Assembly: GCF_014204795.1 (NCBI RefSeq) | Contig: NZ_JACHMB010000001.1 | Location: 5,282,501 to 5,346,500 of the forward strand | Direction of reading: 5' to 3' | DNA length: 64,000 nt | From: Nonomuraea jabiensis | Lineage (GTDB): Bacteria > Actinomycetota > Actinomycetes > Streptosporangiales > Streptosporangiaceae | In this document: positions 35,753-44,163 of the stretch, piece by piece | Layout of the letters: every line of letters starts with the position of its first letter | Position numbering within the stretch: the first letter of the stretch is position 1 | The notes under the pieces: model-generated | Seen by the model: the letters and a program-made list of their open reading frames with translations, nothing else | What the model was told of the DNA's origin: nothing | The model's database searches: none | Translations under genes and position numbers: made by a program

Positions 35753-36217
35753 ATGGACGAGAACCGTGCGCCGCAGTCGACGTTCGAGCTGGTGCTGGGG
35801 GGAGGGTCGCTGCTCGTGCAGGTGGGCAGGGAGCTCAACACCGAGACCGAGCGGCGCCTGGCGCCCCTCGGGCTCACGGCGCAGCAGGCCGCGCTGCTGC
35901 TGCACGCCTCGCGCGGCGGCGGCACGCCCAGCCTGCTGAAACGCCGGCTCGGCACGGACACGGCCGGGATGACCAGGCTGCTCGACCGGCTGGAGGCCAA
36001 GGGGCTGCTGCGGCGGGAGCGGCATCCCGAGGACCGGCGCTCGATCGTCATCGAGCTGACCGACGAGGGGCGGGCGCTGGTGCCCAGCTTGCCGCCGATC
36101 TTCGGCAGGATCAGCCACCAGGTGTTCGCGGGGTTCTCGCCGGAGGAGGTCGCGCAGGTCACGGACATGCTGCGGCGGATCCTGGGCAACCTCGCCGAGG
36201 AGGGGCCGGGCGCCTAG
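35753..36217 (+). CDS. MarR family transcriptional regulator
   Basis: 154 residues. The winged helix is LTAQQAALLLHASRGGGTPSLLKRRLGTDTAGMTRLLDRLEAKGLLRRERHPEDRRSIVIELTDEG (about 40-105), with the wing Arg-Asp-Arg seen in MarR proteins. It is divergent from the FAD monooxygenase and probably represses it until a phenolic ligand binds. TATTCT at 35741-35746 lies 6 nt before the ATG, so translation is likely leaderless. Confidence 0.92.
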   Translation: MDENRAPQSTFELVLGGGSLLVQVGRELNTETERRLAPLGLTAQQAALLLHASRGGGTPSLLKRRLGTDTAGMTRLLDRLEAKGLLRRERHPEDRRSIVIELTDEGRALVPSLPPIFGRISHQVFAGFSPEEVAQVTDMLRRILGNLAEEGPGA

Positions 36218-36256
36218 AGAGGCCGGGTGGCGCGGACGCGGCCCGCCCCGGTGACG

Positions 36257-37126
36257 TCAGAGCTTGGCGATGACCTCCTCGGCGAAGCGCTCCATGGTGG
36301 CGATCTTGAGGTCCAGCGTTCCCTCGCCGTACCTGGCCTTCTCCTCGGGGGTGGCCAGCCACCACGGCGCCGCCATGGTCCCGGTGACGCCCTTGGCGGC
36401 GAAGCGGCGGTAGGTGTCGGCGTCCGGCATCACCGCGAGCGGCGCGATGATGTCGAAGGGTTCGCCGCGGCCGCTCTCGTCGAGGTGGCCGCGGAGCGTG
36501 GCCAGCACCACGTCGAACTGCTCCTCCGTGTAGATCCGGTTCCCGATCCAGCCGTCACCGAGCCGGGCGGCCCGGCGCAGGGCGGCGTCGCTGTCGCCGC
36601 CCACGTAGACGGGGATCGGCCGCTCGGGGGTGGGCGAGATCGACAGCTCGGGCAGGCCGTCCAGGGCGACCGTCTCGCCGGCCCAGAGTGAGCGCAGCGT
36701 CGGGATCATCGCGTCCAGCCGCCGTCCCCGCGTGTGGAAGTCCTGCCCGGTGCCGACGAACTCCTCCTTGCACCAGCCCACCCCGACCCCGAACGTCACC
36801 CGGTCGTTCGACAGCACCGCCGCCGTGGACACCTGCTTGGCCACGGTGAACAGGTCGCGGGCGGGCGCGATGTAGACGTTGGGGGAGAAGCGCAGGGTCG
36901 TGGTCACCGCCGCCATGGCGCCGATCGTCACCCACACGTCCGGCCAGTGCGTACGCGCGTCCCAGCGCGGCCGGCCGGAGCGCGAGTACGGGTACGGCGA
37001 GGCGAAGTCGGCGTAGAACAGGTGGTCCGACAGCGTCAGCGTGTCGAACCCGCACCGCTCGGCCGCCCGCGCGAGTTCCAGGAACTGGTCGGTGTCGACG
37101 AACGAGGCCCCCAGCCAGAATCTCAT
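36257..37126 (-). CDS. LLM class (probably F420-dependent) oxidoreductase
   Basis: 289 residues of the luciferase-like TIM-barrel family: FLELARAAERCGFDTLTLSDHLFY (about 15-38), APARDLFTVAKQVSTAAVLSNDRVTFGVGVGWCKEEF (about 87-123) and PIPVYVGGDSDAALRRAARLGDGWIG. The GVGVGW loop is usual for F420 users. Its ATG overlaps the stop of the upstream LLM gene (ATGA at 37123-37126), so both form an operon. Substrate unknown. Confidence 0.88.
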   Translation of the reverse strand: MRFWLGASFVDTDQFLELARAAERCGFDTLTLSDHLFYADFASPYPYSRSGRPRWDARTHWPDVWVTIGAMAAVTTTLRFSPNVYIAPARDLFTVAKQVSTAAVLSNDRVTFGVGVGWCKEEFVGTGQDFHTRGRRLDAMIPTLRSLWAGETVALDGLPELSISPTPERPIPVYVGGDSDAALRRAARLGDGWIGNRIYTEEQFDVVLATLRGHLDESGRGEPFDIIAPLAVMPDADTYRRFAAKGVTGTMAAPWWLATPEEKARYGEGTLDLKIATMERFAEEVIAKL

Positions 37127-38370
37127 TGGAACTCCGGGATGACCTTGGTGGCGAACAGCTCCAGGTTCCGCTTGACCGTGTCCAGCGGCAGCACGCCCTG
37201 CTGTCCCTGCATGTAGAGCCCGAACCACTCCAGGTCGGGCATGCGGTCGAGCATGCGCTGGATGCCGCGCTTGACGTCGTCCGGCGTGCCGAACAGCGCC
37301 ATCTCCACGTCGTTCATCCGCTTGGCGTCGCCCTTCTCGGGGGAGATGGGCTTGTGCTTCTCGTCCTCCTTCTTGCGCAGCACCTCCAGGTAGCCGAACG
37401 GGCCGAAGAAGGCGGCGAAGTCCTTGGGGATGCTGCGGCCGAAGGTGTTGATGGCCTCCTCGGTGGTGTCCGCGATGCCGACGATCTTGAGGATGCCGGT
37501 GTGCTCGCCCAGCTTGTAGTGGCGGCCCTGCTTGGCCGACTCCTCCTGGTAGAGCTTGGCCTTGGCGGCGTGGTCGTCGGGGTTGGGGGTGAACATCCAC
37601 GGCAGGATGTCCTCCTGGGCGGCCCTGATGACCGACCGGTCCGAGATCGTGAACGGCTGCCACAGCTCGGGGTGGGGGTTCTGGTACGGCCTGGGGCAGA
37701 CGGAGACGGCCTGCACCTTGCCGTCCTCGGAGATCTCGCCCGGCGCGCCGAACGTCTGGGTCCACTCCAGCGCGGGCCATCCCTCGATGCCCTCGAACGG
37801 GTACGGCACCTGGTAGTCCAGCACGTCCGACTTGTAGCGCAGCGTCTCCTGCGTCCACGCCAGCTTCATGATCTTCAGCACCTCGCCGAAGACGTCGAAG
37901 TTCCGCGTGTCGGAGGCCGACCCGTCGGAGCGCGCGGCGGCGGCGTGCCAGCGCTGGCCCAGCACGTTCATCCACCGGTTCTGGTAGCCGCGCGCCACGC
38001 CCAGCCGCAGGCGTCCCTTGGAGAACTGGTCGAGCAGCGCCACGTCCTCGGCGGCTCTGATCGGGTCCCAGGCGGGCAGCACCAGGCCGAGCGGCGCCAG
38101 CAGGATCCGCTCGGTCCTGGCGGCGAGGTCGGTGAGGAACATCAGGGGGTTGACCGAGAACTCCATGCCCTCCGAGTGGAAGTGGTGCTCGGTCATCATG
38201 AGCGCGTCGAACCCGAGCTGGTCGGCGTGCACGGCTATCTCCCGCACCTCGTGCAGCAGCTTCTGGTACGACTCCGTGTCGCGCCCGATCGGTCGTCTGG
38301 CCTTGGCGTTCTCCTCGGCCGCGTACCCGGAGCCGGGAATCTGCGGATTCAGGAAGATAGAAAACTTCAC
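37123..38370 (-). CDS. LLM class flavin-dependent oxidoreductase, long form
   Basis: 415 residues. The N-terminus KFSIFLNPQIPGSG, then ADQLGFDALMMTEHHFHSEG (about 50-70) and EDVALLDQFSKGRLRLGVARGYQNRWMNVLG resemble the bacterial-luciferase-alpha/limonene-type monooxygenases that use FMNH2 and oxygen. The GTG at 38370 has GAGG 7 nt upstream. First gene of a two-gene minus-strand operon, divergent from another LLM gene with a palindromic site between them. Confidence 0.88.
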   Translation of the reverse strand: MKFSIFLNPQIPGSGYAAEENAKARRPIGRDTESYQKLLHEVREIAVHADQLGFDALMMTEHHFHSEGMEFSVNPLMFLTDLAARTERILLAPLGLVLPAWDPIRAAEDVALLDQFSKGRLRLGVARGYQNRWMNVLGQRWHAAAARSDGSASDTRNFDVFGEVLKIMKLAWTQETLRYKSDVLDYQVPYPFEGIEGWPALEWTQTFGAPGEISEDGKVQAVSVCPRPYQNPHPELWQPFTISDRSVIRAAQEDILPWMFTPNPDDHAAKAKLYQEESAKQGRHYKLGEHTGILKIVGIADTTEEAINTFGRSIPKDFAAFFGPFGYLEVLRKKEDEKHKPISPEKGDAKRMNDVEMALFGTPDDVKRGIQRMLDRMPDLEWFGLYMQGQQGVLPLDTVKRNLELFATKVIPEFQ

Positions 38371-38421
38371 CGGAGACCTCTTTCCGCGGAATGGTCCTCT
38401 GCAAGGTACTCTGGAAATCTT

Positions 38422-38441
38422 AACCGAGCAATCGCTTGGTT
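38422..38441. promoter_or_regulatory. Palindromic operator between divergent LLM genes
   Basis: AACCGAGC-AATC-GCTTGGTT has arms matching at 7 of 8 positions. It sits 17 bp before the ATG of the gene at 38459 and 51 bp before the GTG at 38370. Related palindromes occur at 49591, 49651 and 59768, all at promoters of catabolic genes. Confidence 0.65.
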
Positions 38442-38458
38442 CACGAGGAGGAGGTGCC

Positions 38459-39280
38459 ATGAGACTCGGGGTCACGATGTTCACCACGGATCTGGCCATG
38501 CCGGTCCAGGACCTCGCCAGAGCCGCGGAGGAGCGTGGCTTCGACTCCCTCTACGTGCCCGAGCACACCCACATCCCGGTCTCGCGCCGCACCCCTCCCG
38601 CGGCGGGGCAGGACGTGCTGCCCGAGGAGTACAAGCGCACGCTCGACCCGCTCGTCGCCCTGTCCTTCGCCGCCGCCGCGACGCGCCGGCTGCGCGTCGG
38701 CACCGGCATCCTGCTCGCCGCCCAGCGCGACCCCATCGTGACCGCGAAGGCCATCGCCACGCTTGACCACCTCGCGGGGGGACGCGTCGTGGTCGGGGTC
38801 GGCTTCGGCTGGAACGTCGAGGAGATCGAGAACCACGGCGTCCCGTACGCGCGCCGCCGCGAGGTGGCCAGGCGGAACGTGCTCGCCATGCAGGCGCTGT
38901 GGCGGGACGAGGTGGCCTCGTTCGACGGGTTCGAGCCGTCCTGGAGTTGGCCCAAGCCGCTCCGGGAGCCGCCGGTGTACGTGGGCGGCGCGGCGGGGCC
39001 GAAGCTGTTCGCCCACGTCGCCGAGTACGCCGAGGGCTGGATGCCGATCGGCGGCAAGGGGATCAGGGCGGCGCTGCCGATGCTCCGCGAGGCGTGCGAT
39101 AAGGCCGGGCGGCCGATGGCCAAGGTGATCCCGTTCGGGACGCTGCCGACGAAGGAGAAGCTCGACTACTACGCCGGGCTCGGCATCGAGGAGGCGGTGG
39201 CCAGCTTGCCCAGCGCCCCTGCGGATACGGTGCTGCCGATCCTCGATGATTATGCGCGGCTGATCGATTGCCCGGCATAA
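38459..39280 (+). CDS. LLM class F420-dependent oxidoreductase
   Basis: 273 residues. LGVTMFTTDLAMPVQDLARAAEERGFDSLYVPEHTHIP (about 3-40), then TAKAIATLDHLAGGRVVVGVGFGWNVEEIENHGV (about 97-130) and PPVYVGGAAGPKLFAHVAEYAEGWMPIG match the probable F420-dependent subfamily. GGAGGAGG is 6 nt before the ATG. Divergent from the two-gene LLM operon; likely shares its regulation through the palindrome at 38422-38441. Confidence 0.9.
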   Translation: MRLGVTMFTTDLAMPVQDLARAAEERGFDSLYVPEHTHIPVSRRTPPAAGQDVLPEEYKRTLDPLVALSFAAAATRRLRVGTGILLAAQRDPIVTAKAIATLDHLAGGRVVVGVGFGWNVEEIENHGVPYARRREVARRNVLAMQALWRDEVASFDGFEPSWSWPKPLREPPVYVGGAAGPKLFAHVAEYAEGWMPIGGKGIRAALPMLREACDKAGRPMAKVIPFGTLPTKEKLDYYAGLGIEEAVASLPSAPADTVLPILDDYARLIDCPA

Positions 39281-39289
39281 TCAGGAGAT

Positions 39290-40732
39290 ATGTCCGCACT
39301 CCGAGCCGATGATCCGCGACAGCTGGGATCGTACCGCCTGTCGCGCAGGCTCGGCCAGGGCGGGCAGGGCGTCGTCTACCTCGGCCACTCCGAGCAGGGC
39401 GCCCAGGTCGCGATCAAGCTGCTGCACGCGAGCCTGTCGGGCGACCCCGACGTGCGGCGCAGGTTCCTGGGAGAGGTCGAGGCGGTCCGCAGGGTGGCCG
39501 CGTTCTGCACGGCGCAGCTGCTCGACGCCGATCTCGAGGGCGACCGGCCCTACCTGGTCAGCGAGTACGTCGAGGGCCCTTCGCTGCTGGAGCACGTGGT
39601 CGCCAAGGGGCCGCGCCTGGGCGGGTCGCTCGAACGCCTGGCCATCGGCACCGCCACCGCGCTCGGGGCCATCCACCGGGCCGGGGTGGTCCACCGGGAC
39701 TTCAAGCCGGGCAACGTGCTGCTCGGGATCGACGGGCCGCGGGTGATCGACTTCGGGGTGTCCCGGCTCATGGACACCACGGCCACCACCAACGCGATAC
39801 CCGTCGGCACCCCGGCGTACCTGTCGCCCGAGCGCATCAAGGGCGAGCTCGCCGGGCCGCCCGCCGACCTGTGGGCGTGGGGGCTGACGGTCGTGTACAC
39901 GGCCACGGGGCGGCACGCGTACACGGCGGACACCTACCAGGAGGTCCTGGCCAGGATCCTGTACGGGAAGGCGGACCTCGGGCCGCTGACCGGGCGGCTG
40001 CGGGAGATCGTGGCGGCCTGCCTGGCGCCGGAGCCGGGGGAGCGGCCGGACGCGGAGGAGGTGCTGCGGCGGCTGCTGGGACAGGCGGCGGGGGGCGACG
40101 TGCTGTCCTCGGGCGCCCAGGCCGCCGTCGGCCCCTCCGCCGCTGTCCCGTCCACGACTGAGTCCGGCCGGACGCCCGCCGATCGCGAGCTGAGCACCGC
40201 CGGGCTCCGGCTGGTCATGGAGACCGCGCCGCCCGGCGTCGAGCCGGGGCGCATCCACGACCCCGACCCCACGACGAGCTTCCCCGCCGTCAGCCGCGAC
40301 ACCGCTCCCGGGCCCCCGCCCCGCAGGCGGGTGCGGGTCTGGCAGGTGGTCGTGGCCGCGGCGGGCGTGGCCATGGCGGTGGCCGGGTTCGTGTTCTGGC
40401 TGCGCGGGGCTCAGGACCCGGGGCTGGTGGGGACGTGGACGGGCACGGCCGAGCACTTCACCGCCCAGCGGGTCTTCCCCGTCGAGCTGCGCCTGGGCCC
40501 CGACAACGACGGCGGGGCCATGCTGTGGGGCGCGGACCTGCACTGCTCGGGACGGCTCGTGCGGCAGGGGAGCGGCATGGTCTTCACCCTCGACCGGGTC
40601 ACGGGCAACGAGTGCTATCCGGGGACATTGCGGATGATCCCGACGTCGGCATCGAACCAGATGGACATCAAGGTGACGCGCGAAGGTAAGGACGAGGTGA
40701 CCTATTCGGGCAAGGTCACCCGGGCATCCTGA
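39290..40732 (+). CDS. Membrane Ser/Thr protein kinase with external C-terminal domain
   Basis: 480 residues. The kinase domain (about 15-275) has RLGQGGQGVVYLG, the ATP Lys in QVAIKLLHA, the catalytic loop VVHRDFKPGNVLL, DFGVSRLMD and GTPAYLSPE. A Pro-rich juxtamembrane stretch leads to one membrane segment VWQVVVAAAGVAMAVAGFVFWL (about 349-370) and about 105 external residues of unknown fold (LVGTWTGTAEHF... CSGRLVRQGS... CYPGTLRM). Such kinases sense an outside signal and phosphorylate cell proteins. The next gene is a paralogue. Start ATG follows AGGAG closely. Confidence 0.92.
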   Translation: MSALRADDPRQLGSYRLSRRLGQGGQGVVYLGHSEQGAQVAIKLLHASLSGDPDVRRRFLGEVEAVRRVAAFCTAQLLDADLEGDRPYLVSEYVEGPSLLEHVVAKGPRLGGSLERLAIGTATALGAIHRAGVVHRDFKPGNVLLGIDGPRVIDFGVSRLMDTTATTNAIPVGTPAYLSPERIKGELAGPPADLWAWGLTVVYTATGRHAYTADTYQEVLARILYGKADLGPLTGRLREIVAACLAPEPGERPDAEEVLRRLLGQAAGGDVLSSGAQAAVGPSAAVPSTTESGRTPADRELSTAGLRLVMETAPPGVEPGRIHDPDPTTSFPAVSRDTAPGPPPRRRVRVWQVVVAAAGVAMAVAGFVFWLRGAQDPGLVGTWTGTAEHFTAQRVFPVELRLGPDNDGGAMLWGADLHCSGRLVRQGSGMVFTLDRVTGNECYPGTLRMIPTSASNQMDIKVTREGKDEVTYSGKVTRAS

Positions 40733-40839
40733 CCAGCTGTGTCACGGTCAGGCGGCGATTGCCCTGACCACCGTTGACTCGGGGCGGCCCGTTGCTTTCA
40801 GTAGAAGGCAGGCGAGGGTGGCGGCGAGGGGAGACGCCC

Positions 40840-42834
40840 GTGCCGACGGCGCAGCCGCTCAGAACGGGGGACCCGCAGCGACTCGGACAGTACGAGCTGT
40901 CCGGACGGCTGGGTGAAGGTGGTCAGGGCGCGGTCTTCCTCGGCTCGAGGAGCGGGGAGACCTACGCGGTCAAGCTGCTGCACGGGCCCGTGGGTGACGA
41001 GCGGGCGGCGTTCCTGCGGGAAGTCGAGCTGGCCAAGCACGTGGCGAGGTTCTGCACCGCCCAGGTGATCGACGCCGGGTTCGACGAGGGGCGTCCGTAC
41101 ATCGTCAGCGAATACGTCGACGGGCCGTCGCTGCACCGGGAGGTGGCGCTCACCGGACCGCGGCGGGGTGGGGCGCTGGAGCGGCTGGCGGTCAGCACGG
41201 TGACCGCGCTCACGGCCATCCACCGGGCCGGGATCGTGCACCGCGACTTCAAGCCGCAGAACGTGCTGCTCGGCTCCGACGGACCGCGTGTCATCGACTT
41301 CGGCCTGGCCAAGGCGCTGGACGCGGCGGCCACGGTGAGCGGGCGCGGGGTGGGCACGCCCGCCTACATGGCGCCCGAGCAGATCACGGCCTCAGCCGTC
41401 ACGGGGGCGGCGGACGTGTTCTCGTGGGGCGCGACGATGTGCTTCGCGGCCAACGCCACGGCGCCGTTCGGGCAGGACTCGGTCGCGCCGGTGCTGCACC
41501 GCATCCTGACCGCGCCGCCCGAGCTGGGACGCCTGGACGGGCGGCTGCGGACCCTCGTGGAGGCGTGCCTGGACAAGGACGCGCGAAACCGGCCCACCAG
41601 CAGGGACCTGCTGTTCGAGCTGCTGGGGGAGTCGGAGGTGCCGTCGGAGGTGCTGAGCTCGCCGCCGGCCCACATCCTGCGGGTCCCGCCGCTGGTGCCC
41701 GAGCAGCGCTCGTCGGAGCGGGCGCCGATGGCCGAGCCGGAGGCCACGGGGATGGCCGGCGGCTACCTGCTGCCCGGCTCCGGCGCCGCCACGCCCGCGG
41801 GGGAGGCCGGCGCCTCCACGCCCACGGAAGAGAGCCTGCCCGCGCCCGCGTCGTTACCCGCAGGCTCCGGCCCGGGGAACGATCCATCGCCGGCGAGGGC
41901 GTCCAGGCTCGCCTGGCCGAGGGCCGCCATCGCGGTCTGCGCGGCCCTGCTGGTGACGGCCGCCGTGCTGCTCACCGCCCACATACCCGCGGCGAACCCG
42001 GCCGAGCGGCCCCAGGCGCCGCAGGGGGCCGGCCCCTCGGTCCCACCGCAGTCGGATCCGGTGAAGTCCCGGCCTCCGGCGGACAAGACGACCGCGCAGA
42101 AGGTGCCGCTCAAGACCACGGGGACGCTGGAGGCGCGCGGCCCCACGACGCAGCCGCCGGCGGAGCGCCCGGCCCCGGCCCCGGTTCCGGTCCCGGCCCT
42201 GGCGGGGATGGACAAGGGCGCGGCCACGAAGGCGATCAAACAGGCCGGGCTGGTGCTCGGCACCGTCACCCAGCTCGACTCGCCGAAGCGGATCGGCCAG
42301 GTCCTCAGCGCCCAGCCCGCCCCGGGAGTGCTGGTGGCCAGGGGCAGCAAGGTCTCGCTGGAGGTGTCGGCCGGGGTGCCCGTCCCGGCGGTCACGGGCC
42401 TGCAGCGCAAGGCCGCGGAGGGCGCACTCGCGGGCGCGGGCCTGGCGGTGGGCGCCGTCACCCGCTCCTGCACCGACCGGCCGGAGGGGCAGGTGCTCTC
42501 CACGCAGCCCAAGGCGGGCCGGCGCGTCACGGGCGGCACCTCGGTGGCGCTCACGGTCGCGCGCAACGGCGCCACGGTCCCGTCCGTCGTCGGCCAGGCG
42601 CTGGAGGACGGGCGGGCAGCGCTGGTCGCGGCCGGATTCACGGTGCGGGCGAAGGGCCAGGTCGTGGACGACGAGTCGCGGGTGGGCACGGTCCTCGACC
42701 AGAGCCTCCAGCCCGGCGCCTGCGCCAGGCCGGGAAGCGCGATCGAGATCACCTTCGGCGTGGCCGCCCAGTCGGGCCCGGACCCGGGCGAGCCCGGGGA
42801 GACCCCCACCACCGGGCCGACCTCGGAGGAGTGA
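40840..42834 (+). CDS. PASTA-domain Ser/Thr protein kinase
   Basis: 664 residues. Kinase domain about 16-280: RLGEGGQGAVFLG, AVKLLHGP, IVHRDFKPQNVLL, DFGLAKALD, GTPAYMAPE. A long Pro/Ala/Ser linker precedes one membrane segment (AAIAVCAALLVTAAVLLTA, about 361-380). Outside are a Pro-rich stalk and three PASTA repeats starting VPVPALAG, VPVPAVTG and VPSVVGQAL (about 448-640). PASTA domains bind peptidoglycan fragments in PknB-like kinases. The GTG at 40840 has GGGGAG 6 nt upstream. It shares RFCTAQVIDA-type sequence with the kinase before it (AAFCTAQLLDA), so the two are tandem paralogues. Confidence 0.92.
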   Translation: MPTAQPLRTGDPQRLGQYELSGRLGEGGQGAVFLGSRSGETYAVKLLHGPVGDERAAFLREVELAKHVARFCTAQVIDAGFDEGRPYIVSEYVDGPSLHREVALTGPRRGGALERLAVSTVTALTAIHRAGIVHRDFKPQNVLLGSDGPRVIDFGLAKALDAAATVSGRGVGTPAYMAPEQITASAVTGAADVFSWGATMCFAANATAPFGQDSVAPVLHRILTAPPELGRLDGRLRTLVEACLDKDARNRPTSRDLLFELLGESEVPSEVLSSPPAHILRVPPLVPEQRSSERAPMAEPEATGMAGGYLLPGSGAATPAGEAGASTPTEESLPAPASLPAGSGPGNDPSPARASRLAWPRAAIAVCAALLVTAAVLLTAHIPAANPAERPQAPQGAGPSVPPQSDPVKSRPPADKTTAQKVPLKTTGTLEARGPTTQPPAERPAPAPVPVPALAGMDKGAATKAIKQAGLVLGTVTQLDSPKRIGQVLSAQPAPGVLVARGSKVSLEVSAGVPVPAVTGLQRKAAEGALAGAGLAVGAVTRSCTDRPEGQVLSTQPKAGRRVTGGTSVALTVARNGATVPSVVGQALEDGRAALVAAGFTVRAKGQVVDDESRVGTVLDQSLQPGACARPGSAIEITFGVAAQSGPDPGEPGETPTTGPTSEE

Positions 42835-42846
42835 CCCGCCGCGAGG

Positions 42847-44064
42847 TCACTCCAGGGTGACGGTCTTGCCGTGCAGCCGCGACCTCTCGGCGGCCCAGGC
42901 GATGAGATGGCTGTGCAGGCTCTCGCCCGGCGAGGAGAGGATCGAGGAGCGGTCTCCGGTGGCGACCGCGGTCAGGAACGCGTCGACCAGCCCCTCGTCA
43001 CCGCCCCCGTGGCCGCCCCGAGCCGTCGGGTCCCCCGTGGAGCGGGTGTCGACGGTCTCCTCGCGGCCGGTGACGAAGTCGAAGACGGTCAGGCGGTCGC
43101 CGTCGCCCTCGATCCAGCCCCTGGTGCCGAAGATCCGGGTCTGCCGGTGGAGGGCGGGGGTGAAGGCGGTCATGGTGAACGACGCGGTCGTGCCGCCCTC
43201 GAACTCCATGTTCACGACCTGGTGGTCGACCACGTCGTTGTCGCAGGCGTACACGCATCTGCCGTACGGGCCCGTCCTGAGCGCCTCCAGCACGCCGGCC
43301 TCGGAGACGTCGTCGGTGAGCACCGTCACCGGCCACCGCGCGCGCCCGGCCAGCGGCAGGTAGATGCGCTTGGCCGAGTACGGGCACGTCGCCTCGACCG
43401 CGCAGTCCAGGCAGCGGTCGGCGGCGCCCTCCGGGCGGTTGTCCGGGCGGAAGTGCTTGAGCCCGCCGAACGACGACACGCGCGTGACCTGCCTGCCGGT
43501 GAGGTACACCAGCCAGTCGAGGTCGTGGCACGACTTGGCCAGCAGCATGAACGTGGACTCGTCGGAGCGGCGCCAGTTGCCCCGCACGTACGAGTGCGCC
43601 TGGTGCCACCACCCGACCGGCTCCAGGTGCTGGATGCTGACGATCTCGCCGATCCTGCCCTCGTCCAGCAGCGCCTTCAGCGCCCGCGTGTACGGCGTGT
43701 ACCGCAGCACGTGGCAGACGGCGAAGACGGCGTCGGACCGTCCGGCGGCCTCGACGACGCGCCGGCAGTCGTCCTCGGAGACCGCCATCGGCTTCTCCAG
43801 CAGGATGTCGTAGCCCAGCTCGGCGAAGCGCACCGCGGGCTCGACGTGGTCCCTGTCCTGGGTCGCGATGATCACCGCGTCCGCCTGGCGGGGGAGCGCG
43901 GCCAGCTCGCGCCAGTCCGCGTACGGCTCGGCCTCCGGGAAGCCGGCGCGGCGGGCCGCCAGCGGGTCGGCCACCGCGACCACTCGCGCCCGGCCGCTCC
44001 CGGCGGCGTGGCGGGCGTAGGAGGAACCCCGCGAACCCGCGCCGACGACGGCGAGCGTGACCAT
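42847..44064 (-). CDS. Gfo/Idh/MocA family oxidoreductase
   Basis: 405 residues. Rossmann N-terminus LAVVGAGSRGSSYARHAA, EKPMAVSEDDCRRVVEA with the conserved Lys, WWHQAHSYVRGNWRR and the Cys-containing RCLDCAVEATCPYSAKRIYL (about 215-235), a feature of a sugar-dehydrogenase subgroup. It should oxidise or reduce a sugar or inositol-like compound with NAD(P). GGAGG lies 4 nt before the ATG. Divergent from a ROK repressor gene. Confidence 0.9.
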   Translation of the reverse strand: MVTLAVVGAGSRGSSYARHAAGSGRARVVAVADPLAARRAGFPEAEPYADWRELAALPRQADAVIIATQDRDHVEPAVRFAELGYDILLEKPMAVSEDDCRRVVEAAGRSDAVFAVCHVLRYTPYTRALKALLDEGRIGEIVSIQHLEPVGWWHQAHSYVRGNWRRSDESTFMLLAKSCHDLDWLVYLTGRQVTRVSSFGGLKHFRPDNRPEGAADRCLDCAVEATCPYSAKRIYLPLAGRARWPVTVLTDDVSEAGVLEALRTGPYGRCVYACDNDVVDHQVVNMEFEGGTTASFTMTAFTPALHRQTRIFGTRGWIEGDGDRLTVFDFVTGREETVDTRSTGDPTARGGHGGGDEGLVDAFLTAVATGDRSSILSSPGESLHSHLIAWAAERSRLHGKTVTLE

Positions 44065-44073
44065 AGCGCCTCC

Positions 44074-44098
44074 ACATATGTAACCAGTTCACGTATGT
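44074..44098. promoter_or_regulatory. Operator candidate between MocA-type and ROK genes
   Basis: A 25-bp imperfect palindrome begins ACATATGTAACC and ends CACGTATGT; 18 of 25 positions are symmetrical. It covers the likely promoter of the oxidoreductase gene and lies 66 bp before the chosen ROK start. Confidence 0.55.
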
Positions 44099-44163
44099 CG
44101 GCCGATGCTAGGATCCTGGCCGGTGTCCGTCAATGGGGGAGTTACGGGGGAGGGTCTCATAAG

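Noticed and set aside
44095..44163. Longer ROK regulator starting at ATG 44095
   Set aside because: That start lies in the 25-bp palindrome and lacks a ribosome site, while TTG 44164 has GGGGGAGGG at a good distance and gives the usual family N-terminus.
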